Shown here in pieces: positions 1 to 4,612 of a stretch of DNA of 9,045 bases. This DNA comes from an uncultured Bacteroidales bacterium. GTDB taxonomy: Bacteria; Bacteroidota; Bacteroidia; Bacteroidales; UBA932. The DNA lies in contig ONFK01000047.1 in assembly GCA_900317065.1 (NCBI GenBank), positions 1-9,045 on the forward strand, given 5' to 3'. Position 1 is the first letter of the stretch, and each line of letters begins with the position of its first letter. The notes under the pieces were generated by a model. It did not search any database, was not told where the DNA came from, and saw only the letters and a list, made by a program, of their open reading frames with translations. Position numbers and translations under genes: made by a program.

Positions 1-255
1 CAGCAGAATCATTTCCGAAAGCGATGAGGTTGGATACAAATCGATTGAGAAGGCCTTGAAATTGCTTTGAATGAAATTCCTGTTGAACACGTGTGAAATA
101 AGACCGGACTTTCCCATACGTCGGGAAGAGATTAGCACCGTGTTACGTCCATTGGCAATATTGTTCTCAAGGGTTTTAGTTTCAATTTCCCTGTCGCAGA
201 AATACTCGGGGCCGTAGTAATCAGCGGTGATTATGAATGGATTCGGCTGTAACAT
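1..255 (-). CDS. AAA-type ATP-binding protein, N-terminal part (runs off left edge)
   Basis: Reading the minus strand from an ATG at 255 gives 85 uninterrupted codons up to the window edge, so this is the start of a longer gene. The N-terminus (NPFIITADYYGPEYFCDRE near residues 5-23) followed by NGRNTVLISSRRMGKSGLI (36-54) matches the pattern I know from Bacteroidales AAA/archaeal-type ATPases of about 350-500 residues. The P-loop is SSRRMGKS (43-50): the invariant GKS is present, and the usual first glycine is replaced by serine, as is common in this group. These proteins are often multicopy in Bacteroidales genomes and their biological role is unclear; some members carry a C-terminal nuclease-like domain, which cannot be seen here. 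A TAnnTTTG-type -7 element at 300-307 would give a leader of roughly 35-40 nt. The family call is from pattern memory; Walker B and later motifs lie outside the window. Confidence 0.8.
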   Translation of the reverse strand, partial: MLQPNPFIITADYYGPEYFCDREIETKTLENNIANGRNTVLISSRRMGKSGLISHVFNRNFIQSNFKAFSIDLYPTSSLSEMILL

Positions 256-299
256 AGCATATTCTTTTCGGCGAAGATAATATTAAAATCTCAATTATT

Positions 300-307
300 C
301 AAAATTA
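300..307 (-). promoter_or_regulatory. Candidate -7 promoter element for the ATPase gene
   Basis: On the minus strand this reads TAATTTTG, a full match to the Bacteroidetes -7 consensus TAnnTTTG. It lies in an AT-rich stretch 45 bp upstream of the ATPase ATG. I see no clear TTTG -33 element at the expected 19-21 bp spacing, so the assignment rests on one box and its position. Confidence 0.4.
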
Positions 308-312
308 AATAA

Positions 313-327
313 CCATAATCATTATGG
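313..327. promoter_or_regulatory. Perfect inverted repeat, operator-like
   Basis: The sequence CCATAATCATTATGG is a perfect 7+1+7 dyad. It sits 5 bp upstream of the predicted ATPase -7 box, inside the region RNA polymerase would cover. A regulator bound here could block that promoter. The symmetry is seen directly; the operator role is inference. Its right arm also contains the ATG of the small ORF at 324-407. Confidence 0.35.
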
Positions 328-407
328 AAGACTTCCAGAAAAAGGTTCGATATTATGTCACTTGGGGCTACGAAAGATGCTGGCTTTGGCCAGCATTTTT
401 CGTTTGA
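324..407 (+). CDS. Possible 27-residue small ORF, function unknown
   Basis: An ATG at 324 opens a 27-codon frame ending in TGA at 405-407. The peptide starts MEDFQKKVRYYVTWGYE and finishes RCWLWPAFFV, so it has a charged head and an aromatic, hydrophobic tail. The last third of the frame is encoded by the terminator-like hairpin at 371-402, so the ORF and the RNA structure overlap completely there. I recognise no family. No TAnnTTTG box is obvious immediately upstream. It may be a leader-like peptide, the remnant of a gene, or chance. It is listed because nothing else explains why a terminator-like hairpin sits here. Confidence 0.15.
   Translation: MEDFQKKVRYYVTWGYERCWLWPAFFV
371..402. terminator. 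Strong terminator-like hairpin, near symmetric
   Basis: The core is ATGCTGGC (377-384), loop TTTG (385-388), GCCAGCAT (389-396). The stem extends outward through a G-U pair to CGAAA (371-375) against TTTCG (398-402), about 14 bp in all, with a T run at 396-400. On the plus strand it has the shape of an intrinsic terminator. Because the outer arms are A-rich and T-rich in mirror fashion, it could also act on the minus strand. It is not placed at the end of any recognised gene: it lies between two divergent genes. It may end a short transcript from the 256-370 side or be part of the repeat block that follows. Confidence 0.5.
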
Positions 408-424
408 CGCCTCCACAGGAATCG

Positions 425-441
425 TGGCGGCATAGCCGCCA
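425..441. repeat. Short GC-rich hairpin
   Basis: GGCGGC (426-431) and GCCGCC (435-440) flank a 3-nt ATA loop, with an extra T-A pair at 425/441. This is a perfect 7-bp stem and the second of the serial hairpins in the 371-621 block. Confidence 0.5.
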
Positions 442-446
442 GATTG

Positions 447-502
447 TCTTATCAGGGGCTCTGCCCCTAATGGCCTTCTTGTCAGGGGCTCCGCCCCTAA
501 CG
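447..502. repeat. Tandem repeat of 30-bp period; each unit a GGGGC/GCCCC hairpin
   Basis: Two copies of a 26-nt unit lie at 447-472 and 477-502 and match at 23 of 26 positions. Each contains AGGGGC, a 3-nt loop and GCCCCT (stems 454-459/463-468 and 484-489/493-498). All three differences are transitions. One is in the hairpin loop (462 vs 492) and two are outside the stem (451/481, 471/501), so the stems are unchanged. This is what a repeat maintained for structure would look like, though two copies are too few to prove it. Confidence 0.65.
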
Positions 503-512
503 TACCCTGCGG

Positions 513-554
513 CCTTTCCGCCTTTCCGTATTTTCTCGCTATGCTCCAAAATAC
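513..554. repeat. 8-bp tandem duplication leading into a hairpin
   Basis: CCTTTCCG occurs twice head to tail (513-520, 521-528). It runs into a hairpin with arms GTATTTT (528-534) and AAAATAC (548-554) around a 13-nt loop. It continues the repeat block. No coding frame across it looks real. Confidence 0.45.
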
Positions 555-566
555 CCGGCCCGGCCG

Positions 567-582
567 GTCGGCTGCAGCCGAC
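567..582. repeat. 16-bp perfect palindrome
   Basis: GTCGGCTGCAGCCGAC is perfectly self-complementary over 16 bp and overlaps the smaller palindrome CCGGCCGG at 560-567. Flanking segments 549-561 and 609-621 are also complementary at 11 of 13 positions, so the palindrome may sit inside a larger fold. With no loop it could be a protein-binding site or, as RNA, a hairpin with a small opened loop. Confidence 0.5.
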
Positions 583-634
583 TTCGTCGCTTCGCTCCAT
601 CCATCAAGGGGCCCGGGATTTGCCCAAAAATTGC

Positions 635-642
635 TATCTTTA
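635..642 (+). promoter_or_regulatory. Candidate -7 element for the flavin reductase gene
   Basis: TATCTTTA matches TAnnTTTG at all but the last base and lies 20 bp before the preferred ATG at 663. A TTTG at 619-622 is closer than the usual -33 spacing. If used, it would start transcription close to the ATG at 654, which favours initiation at 663 over 654. Confidence 0.3.
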
Positions 643-662
643 CATGATAAAATATGACGAAG

Positions 663-1355
663 ATGAAAAAGATAATTTTGGCGGCAGCGGCGGTGCTGGT
701 GATGGCGGCAGGCTGCAAGAATACAAACAACTCAAACAATGCAAACAATCAAAATTCTACGATAATGGATAGCAATGAAACTTTGAAAGAAGTGGCCGGA
801 CGCAAGAATTTCGGTCCCAACCATGCACTTGTAACCACTCCTCAGCCCTGCGTGATGATAGCCACGTGGGATGCCGATCATAATCCCGACGTGATGATGG
901 CCGCATGGGCCGGGCAGTACGATGCCAAGCAGATAGTAATCTCGCTCTCGAAGCATAAAACAACTGAAAATCTTGAACTTAAGGGTGCTTTCACCGTAAG
1001 CTTCGCAGACATTCGCACCGTGGCAGAATCTGACTATCTGGGCATCGTAAGCGGCAATCAGGTACCGGACAAGGTGGCCAGGGTCGGTTTCACGGTCACG
1101 CCCAGCCCCAACGTGGACGCACCCATCATCAACGAGTATCCGCTTACGCTGGAGTGCAAGGTTATAAGCTGGGAAGACGGTATCCTGGTAGGCGAGGTGG
1201 TGAACCAAAGTGCCGACGAACGCATTCTCACCGACGGCAAGGTGGACCTTGCCAAACTGCAGCCCATTGTCTTTGACGCTGCCGGAATGTGCTACCGCGC
1301 CATAGGCGATGTCGTAGGCGGTGCGTGGGATGCCGGCAAAAAGTTTATGAAGTAA
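663..1355 (+). CDS. Flavin reductase family (FMN-binding split barrel) lipoprotein
   Basis: The product has 230 residues. Residues 1-18 form a lipoprotein signal peptide: KK, a hydrophobic Ala/Val/Leu core, then AAGC with Cys18 as the lipidated residue. An Asn/Ser-rich linker covers roughly 19-32. From about 40 to 230 it matches Bacteroidales flavin reductase family proteins: KNFGPNHALVTTPQPCVMIATWD (48-70), SKHKTTENL (96-104), SDYLGIVSGNQVPDK (123-137), LECKVISW (162-169) and a C-terminal AWDAGKKF. Family members bind FMN in a split barrel and reduce or carry flavin using NAD(P)H; they are normally cytoplasmic. Here the signal peptide would place the enzyme on the periplasmic side or the cell surface. 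An ATG 9 bp upstream (654) is in frame, but starting at 663 gives a cleaner signal peptide. A further in-frame ATG at 765 (Met35) would give a 196-residue unlipidated form. Partner and substrate are unknown. Confidence 0.85.
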   Translation: MKKIILAAAAVLVMAAGCKNTNNSNNANNQNSTIMDSNETLKEVAGRKNFGPNHALVTTPQPCVMIATWDADHNPDVMMAAWAGQYDAKQIVISLSKHKTTENLELKGAFTVSFADIRTVAESDYLGIVSGNQVPDKVARVGFTVTPSPNVDAPIINEYPLTLECKVISWEDGILVGEVVNQSADERILTDGKVDLAKLQPIVFDAAGMCYRAIGDVVGGAWDAGKKFMK

Positions 1356-1421
1356 TCTTTTGCTTTGTCCTAAAAATACAAAATGTTTTACAATTTGGAA
1401 AATTAATTCTAAATTTGAAAC
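1356..1421 (+). promoter_or_regulatory. AT-rich spacer with promoter for the AraC-type regulator
   Basis: The spacer holds TAAATTTG at 1410-1417, a full match to the Bacteroidetes -7 consensus, with a weak TTTA -33 candidate at 1387-1390 (19-bp gap). The box ends only 4 bp before the ATG at 1422, so a transcript from it would be leaderless or nearly so. No stable terminator hairpin is visible after the flavin reductase; only a weak TTTGT/ACAAA pairing is seen. Read-through from upstream therefore remains possible. Confidence 0.45.
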
Positions 1422-2378
1422 ATGTTAAGTGCATCAAAAGATATAAATACTAGCGTAATCAGCCCTGCGGACAGTTCCATGTGGATAGCGACTTCCGCCA
1501 GAGGTCTCGTGCGGGTGGGAAAGAACGGCAAGGCTTTCACCTACTCTGTCGAAAAGGGAGATTTCTCATGTAATAATATTGTTTCACTCGCCTTCGACAA
1601 AGACGGAGTCCTGTGGTTTAAGGATGCGGAAGGCTCGTTCTATTCCTATACTTCCTTTACAGGTTTTGTAAAGCACGAAGAGCTGCCTTCGGATCTGGCG
1701 GCGGAGTTCGCCGGGCCTGTAGAAGTCGAGGAGCAAGTGCCGGTCGAGCCTGTCCCTGAGCCTGTCAGTGGGCGTTCCTTCCCTTCTTGGCCTGCTTTTC
1801 TGCTGGCGTTCATATTCTTTGCGTTATTCGTCTGGCAATTGTTGAAAGGTCGGCGTAATGTTACGAAATCTGTAATCGCTCCTGCTACGCCGAGGGCGGA
1901 AAATCCCACCGAAACCAGCCCGCGTCCGGCTGAACCTGCCGTGCAGGCAGAGAATCCTGCCGAAATCCACCCGCGCCTTCGCGAAACTGCCGTGCGGGCA
2001 GAAAAGCCCGCGGAAATCAGCCCGCGTCCGGCTCCCGCTCCCAGGCCTGCCGTTCCAAAAACCGTGGACGGGGATTTTGCCGCCGAGGTCATGCAGATTG
2101 TCAAGACGAACTTCACGAATCCCGAGTTCGGCGTGGAAGATGTCGCCGCCGCCCTTGGAATCAGCCGGGTGCATCTCAACCGGAAGCTGAAGGCTGAAAA
2201 CAGTCCATCCCCATCGGATATGATAAAAACGATGAGGATGGAACTTGCGTCTGAAATGCTGAAGGCCGGGGGCAAGACCATTGCCGAAGTGGCGGAAGCA
2301 AGCGGCTTCTCATCGGCATCCTATTTCTCCAGCGCCTTCAAGGAGTATTTCGGGGTAGCCCCTGCGGTCTACAAATAA
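1422..2378 (+). CDS. Membrane-anchored AraC-family regulator with propeller-like N-terminus
   Basis: The product has 318 residues. The N-terminal part (about 10-80) contains SSMWIATSARGLVRVGKNGKAF and NNIVSLAFDKDGVLWF, which look like one to two two_component-propeller (Reg_prop) repeats as in hybrid two-component systems. A transmembrane helix spans about 122-141 (PAFLLAFIFFALFVWQLL) and is followed by KGRR, which favours a cytoplasmic C-terminus. Residues 159-210 form a Pro/Ala/Glu-rich linker with 17-residue repeats. An AraC DNA-binding domain fills 216-318: a first helix-turn-helix near 239-256 and a second near 286-309, ending with the family signature ASYFSSAFKEYFGVAPAVYK. No histidine kinase or receiver lies between. 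An in-frame TGA at 1416-1418 rules out a longer N-terminus. There is no signal peptide, which is odd if the N-terminus must be periplasmic. It may be a one-component membrane regulator or a trimmed relic of a hybrid system. Its target is unknown; the neighbouring phosphatase and flavin reductase are candidates. Confidence 0.8.
   Translation: MLSASKDINTSVISPADSSMWIATSARGLVRVGKNGKAFTYSVEKGDFSCNNIVSLAFDKDGVLWFKDAEGSFYSYTSFTGFVKHEELPSDLAAEFAGPVEVEEQVPVEPVPEPVSGRSFPSWPAFLLAFIFFALFVWQLLKGRRNVTKSVIAPATPRAENPTETSPRPAEPAVQAENPAEIHPRLRETAVRAEKPAEISPRPAPAPRPAVPKTVDGDFAAEVMQIVKTNFTNPEFGVEDVAAALGISRVHLNRKLKAENSPSPSDMIKTMRMELASEMLKAGGKTIAEVAEASGFSSASYFSSAFKEYFGVAPAVYK
1896..2048 (+). repeat. 51-bp (17-residue) tandem repeat in the regulator linker
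   Basis: Three consecutive units begin at 1896, 1947 and 1998. They encode AENPTETSPRPAEPAVQ, AENPAEIHPRLRETAVR and AEKPAEISPRPAPAPRP. The DNA copies are clearly related but have diverged, so the duplication is not recent. The units form a flexible spacer between membrane helix and DNA-binding domain. Confidence 0.7.
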
Positions 2379-2387
2379 CTATTTGTA
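2370..2387. repeat. Inverted repeat spanning two abutting convergent stop codons
   Basis: TACAAATAACTATTTGTA has 8-bp perfect arms (2370-2377, 2380-2387) around 2 nt. The plus gene's TAA is 2376-2378 and the minus gene's TAG is 2379-2381. The symmetry arises partly because both proteins end in Tyr-Lys. The stem is AT-rich with almost no loop, so it is a poor intrinsic terminator. Confidence 0.5.
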
Positions 2388-3296
2388 AATCTGCTTGACA
2401 GGGCGTCCTCTCCAATCTTCGGGAATCTTCAGCCCGAGGATGTCGGCGATGATGGCGGGGGTGTCGTACTGCATGATCACCATGGGGAATTCGTAATTCT
2501 GCCTGATCTTCCGTCCGCTCACGATGAAGGGAGTTTCAAGCTCGAGCATGGTGAATTTCCCGTGTCCCTTGCCGGTGCCGCCATGATCGGCGGACATCAC
2601 TATTACAGTGTCGTCGTAGATGCCGGCATCCTTCAGGGCTTGGATAATCATCCCCACGCCCTTGTCAAGGTCTTTCTGGCACGCCATGTATTCGGGGCTG
2701 TACCAGCCTTTGGTGTGTCCTGTGTGATCCAGTACGCCGTAGTAGAAGGTGAAAAAGAAGGGCTTCTTCTCTTTTATGTAGTTGATAGCCAGTTCGGTAT
2801 ATTTCTCCGTCGGGATGTCGTTCTTTCCGTAGGTCCCGATATAGTACCAGTAATTCACCGCGTTGGTGTCGCATACGGCACCTATGCCGTTCCAGTCGTA
2901 TACGATTCCCGTTTCGGCGTCGGGGTGCTGCTCGCGTATGATCGTGAAGATGGTGGGAGGTATGCCGTGACCGTTGTCGGAGGTGGATGGAATGGTGCCC
3001 TTCGTGGAGTTCCATTTGTCGAATCCGTGCATTTCGGTGGGGAGTCCGTTGAACATGGAGGCCCAGTTGATGGCGGATGCGGAAGGCATGACGGAACGTT
3101 TGGACAGGGTCCAGGCCCCATGCTCCATCAGGTAATGGATATTGGGCAGATCTTCGGCGGGAGCCTGGCGTACAGCCTCGGCAGCCCATCCGTCGATACC
3201 GATCAATACGACGTGTTTGGCTTTTTTCTTCGCATCTGCGGGATTGAGCGCTGAAACACAGCAGGCGAGAGTGATGAGAATGAGTATCCTTTTCAT
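2379..3296 (-). CDS. Exported alkaline-phosphatase-superfamily phosphodiesterase/pyrophosphatase-like enzyme
   Basis: The product has 305 residues from the ATG at 3296 (MKRILILITLACCVSA), which opens a typical signal peptide probably cleaved after ADA at about residue 22. Superfamily metal ligands are visible in order: Asp35 in GIDGW, a Ser nucleophile candidate at 72 or 74 in PSASAINWASMFNG, Asp190 and His194 in DHTGH, Asp237-His238 in SADHGG, and His245 in GHG. This layout fits two-zinc type I phosphodiesterase/nucleotide pyrophosphatase-like or related phosphatase members. The enzyme should hydrolyse a phosphate ester or diester in the periplasm; the substrate cannot be told from sequence. 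A longer start at 3332 only adds residues ahead of a complete signal peptide and would extend over the promoter boxes at 3321-3337, so it is rejected. The gene is convergent with the AraC-type regulator and divergent from the operon at 3359. Confidence 0.85.
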   Translation of the reverse strand: MKRILILITLACCVSALNPADAKKKAKHVVLIGIDGWAAEAVRQAPAEDLPNIHYLMEHGAWTLSKRSVMPSASAINWASMFNGLPTEMHGFDKWNSTKGTIPSTSDNGHGIPPTIFTIIREQHPDAETGIVYDWNGIGAVCDTNAVNYWYYIGTYGKNDIPTEKYTELAINYIKEKKPFFFTFYYGVLDHTGHTKGWYSPEYMACQKDLDKGVGMIIQALKDAGIYDDTVIVMSADHGGTGKGHGKFTMLELETPFIVSGRKIRQNYEFPMVIMQYDTPAIIADILGLKIPEDWRGRPVKQIYK

Positions 3297-3358
3297 GAAA
3301 AGTGTTATTGGTTGTAATGACAAAAATAGCAAAAATACTTTGTATATTTGTAGACTGT
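3297..3358. promoter_or_regulatory. Compact divergent promoter region
   Basis: For the plus operon, TATATTTG at 3343-3350 is a full TAnnTTTG match, 8 bp before the ATG at 3359. For the minus phosphatase gene, two consecutive copies of TATTTTTG (minus strand) lie at 3321-3328 and 3330-3337, giving leaders of roughly 17-30 nt. None has a convincing TTTG -33 element at standard spacing. The boxes are so close that polymerases on the two promoters would exclude one another. Confidence 0.5.
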
Positions 3359-4612
3359 ATGAGAAGAATCGTAGGAATCACTTTGGTTTGGGCTATGCTT
3401 GTTTCCTGCGGCGGCAACGTCGAAGGCGAACAGTCATCGCTATACTCCGCCGTTCCCTCCAGGTCGGTTGCCGTAATGCATTTCGATTCCTGCGAGGACG
3501 CCCTCTCTCTCCTGCTGGATTCCACTTCCGTATTCCGCAGTCTGGACTACGGCCGTCTCGGCGGCACGGAGGCCGTGCTCTCATACGACTACAGCGCCGG
3601 CCTCATCCCCCTTCTCGTACTGGATGCAGGCCGCTCTTCGGCCGACACATCCGCCGCAGTGCGAAATCTGCTGGGGCAGGCCGTGGAGAACAAGCTCTTC
3701 TGCCTGTACACCGGAGAGATGCTCCCCAAGCGGAGCGCGCTGCTGATGAGCCCTTCCCGGGCCTTGATTTCCGAGGCGGAGGAGCACATCCTCTCCGGCA
3801 CTTCCATCATGGATGCCGAAGGCTTCCGCGGGGCTCTCGCGCTTTCAGGCGGCAGCAAAGGCAGCGTAATCCTTCGAAACGGCAGCGCCACGAGGCTTCT
3901 CCCCAAGAACATGCTGAAGGATTACTTTACTCACAAGGACCTGGCGCGATTCTTCTCAGGCCTCTGCGAGTGGACCGTGCTGAATTTCAGCGCCTATTCC
4001 CGCGAGGGGATTTCCGTCGCCTTCCGCGAACCGGGGAGTGCCCGATATCTTAGCCGTATGCTTGACGGGCTGGAGGCGGGGGAGTGCAGAGCTTCATCCG
4101 CCGTGCCCGACAGCGCCGATTTCATCCTCGGGCTCTGTTTCGAGGATTCCAAGGCCTATATCCAGCACTGGGAGGAGTGTCTGGACGTGCGTGCGGATCT
4201 CTCGCGCTACAAGGGGCGTCTCGTATCCTTGAGGAAGAATTACGGAAAGTCGCCGTCCGTCTGGTGGGCCGAGAAGGCTCCGAAAGAACTGGTACGCGTC
4301 ATCCGGGACGGGCAGGAAATACTTCTGCTCCGGCCGGGAAAGAAACCCAAGGCCGCAGGCCTTTCCGAGAATCCCTGTCCCGTTTTCATCCCCGCCCTCC
4401 TGGGAGGAGCCTTCCGCATCGCGGACGACAGCATGTGCGCATCTGCCGGAGGATGGACCGCCTTCGGATCCGCGGAGGCGGTAGCGGCCTGGCTGGAGGC
4501 TCCCAAGGGTACAGCCCTTCCCGGGATTCCGCGCAAGGCGAAGTACTATTTGATCAATCCCGAGTTCAGCGTAGTAGCCGACTCGAAAAATACTGTTTTG
4601 AATGTCAACTGA
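3359..4612 (+). CDS. Uncharacterised lipoprotein, first gene of the operon
   Basis: The product has 417 residues from the ATG at 3359. It begins MRRIVGITLVWAMLVSCGG: a signal peptide with a good lipobox (LVSC, Cys17), so it is probably a lipid-anchored envelope protein. I do not recognise the remaining 400 residues. They are globular in character, mixed alpha/beta, with no further membrane helix. Features include SRSVAVMHFDSCEDAL near the N-terminus, several scattered Cys, and a short, polar C-terminus (NTVLNVN). The general look (a lipoprotein that opens with a self-referential 'value for an object' segment and has two similar-sized halves) is reminiscent of DUF3352-like Bacteroidetes proteins, but this is only an impression. 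An in-frame ATG at 3302 would prefix a second hydrophobic stretch and overlap the promoter boxes, so 3359 is preferred. The 3' end overlaps the next gene by 11 bp, implying translational coupling. Confidence 0.75.
   Translation: MRRIVGITLVWAMLVSCGGNVEGEQSSLYSAVPSRSVAVMHFDSCEDALSLLLDSTSVFRSLDYGRLGGTEAVLSYDYSAGLIPLLVLDAGRSSADTSAAVRNLLGQAVENKLFCLYTGEMLPKRSALLMSPSRALISEAEEHILSGTSIMDAEGFRGALALSGGSKGSVILRNGSATRLLPKNMLKDYFTHKDLARFFSGLCEWTVLNFSAYSREGISVAFREPGSARYLSRMLDGLEAGECRASSAVPDSADFILGLCFEDSKAYIQHWEECLDVRADLSRYKGRLVSLRKNYGKSPSVWWAEKAPKELVRVIRDGQEILLLRPGKKPKAAGLSENPCPVFIPALLGGAFRIADDSMCASAGGWTAFGSAEAVAAWLEAPKGTALPGIPRKAKYYLINPEFSVVADSKNTVLNVN

Noticed and set aside
2..70. Plus-strand open frame ending in TGA at 68-70, as if the tail of an incoming gene
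   Set aside because: It is antisense to the ATPase N-terminus, whose P-loop and family pattern are convincing; the plus frame resembles no known C-terminus.
371..402. rRNA, tRNA or known riboswitch in the structured block
   Set aside because: No cloverleaf, CCA-adjacent acceptor stem or recognised riboswitch core could be found; the hairpins are serial and simple.
447..502. CRISPR-like repeat-spacer pattern
   Set aside because: There are only two short units, the intervening sequence is 4 nt, and no cas gene is nearby.
358..772. Overlapping ORFs of 60-136 codons on both strands across the hairpin block
   Set aside because: Their sequences simply translate the GC-rich repeats (for example repeated RGxAPDK) and overlap the real lipoprotein start; no family resemblance.
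1422..2378. Complete hybrid two-component system
   Set aside because: No histidine kinase boxes or receiver domain exist between the membrane helix and the AraC domain, and the protein is only 318 residues.
3297..3332. Longer start for the phosphatase (ATG at 3332 on the minus strand)
   Set aside because: It adds 12 residues before an intact signal peptide and overlaps the minus-strand -7 boxes.
3302..3358. Longer start for the unknown lipoprotein (ATG 3302)
   Set aside because: It would put the promoter boxes inside the coding region and add a second hydrophobic stretch ahead of a complete lipoprotein signal.
2665..3525. 286-codon minus-strand frame overlapping the phosphatase gene
   Set aside because: It is an alternative frame of the phosphatase coding region, rich in Arg/His/Ser as expected of a shadow.
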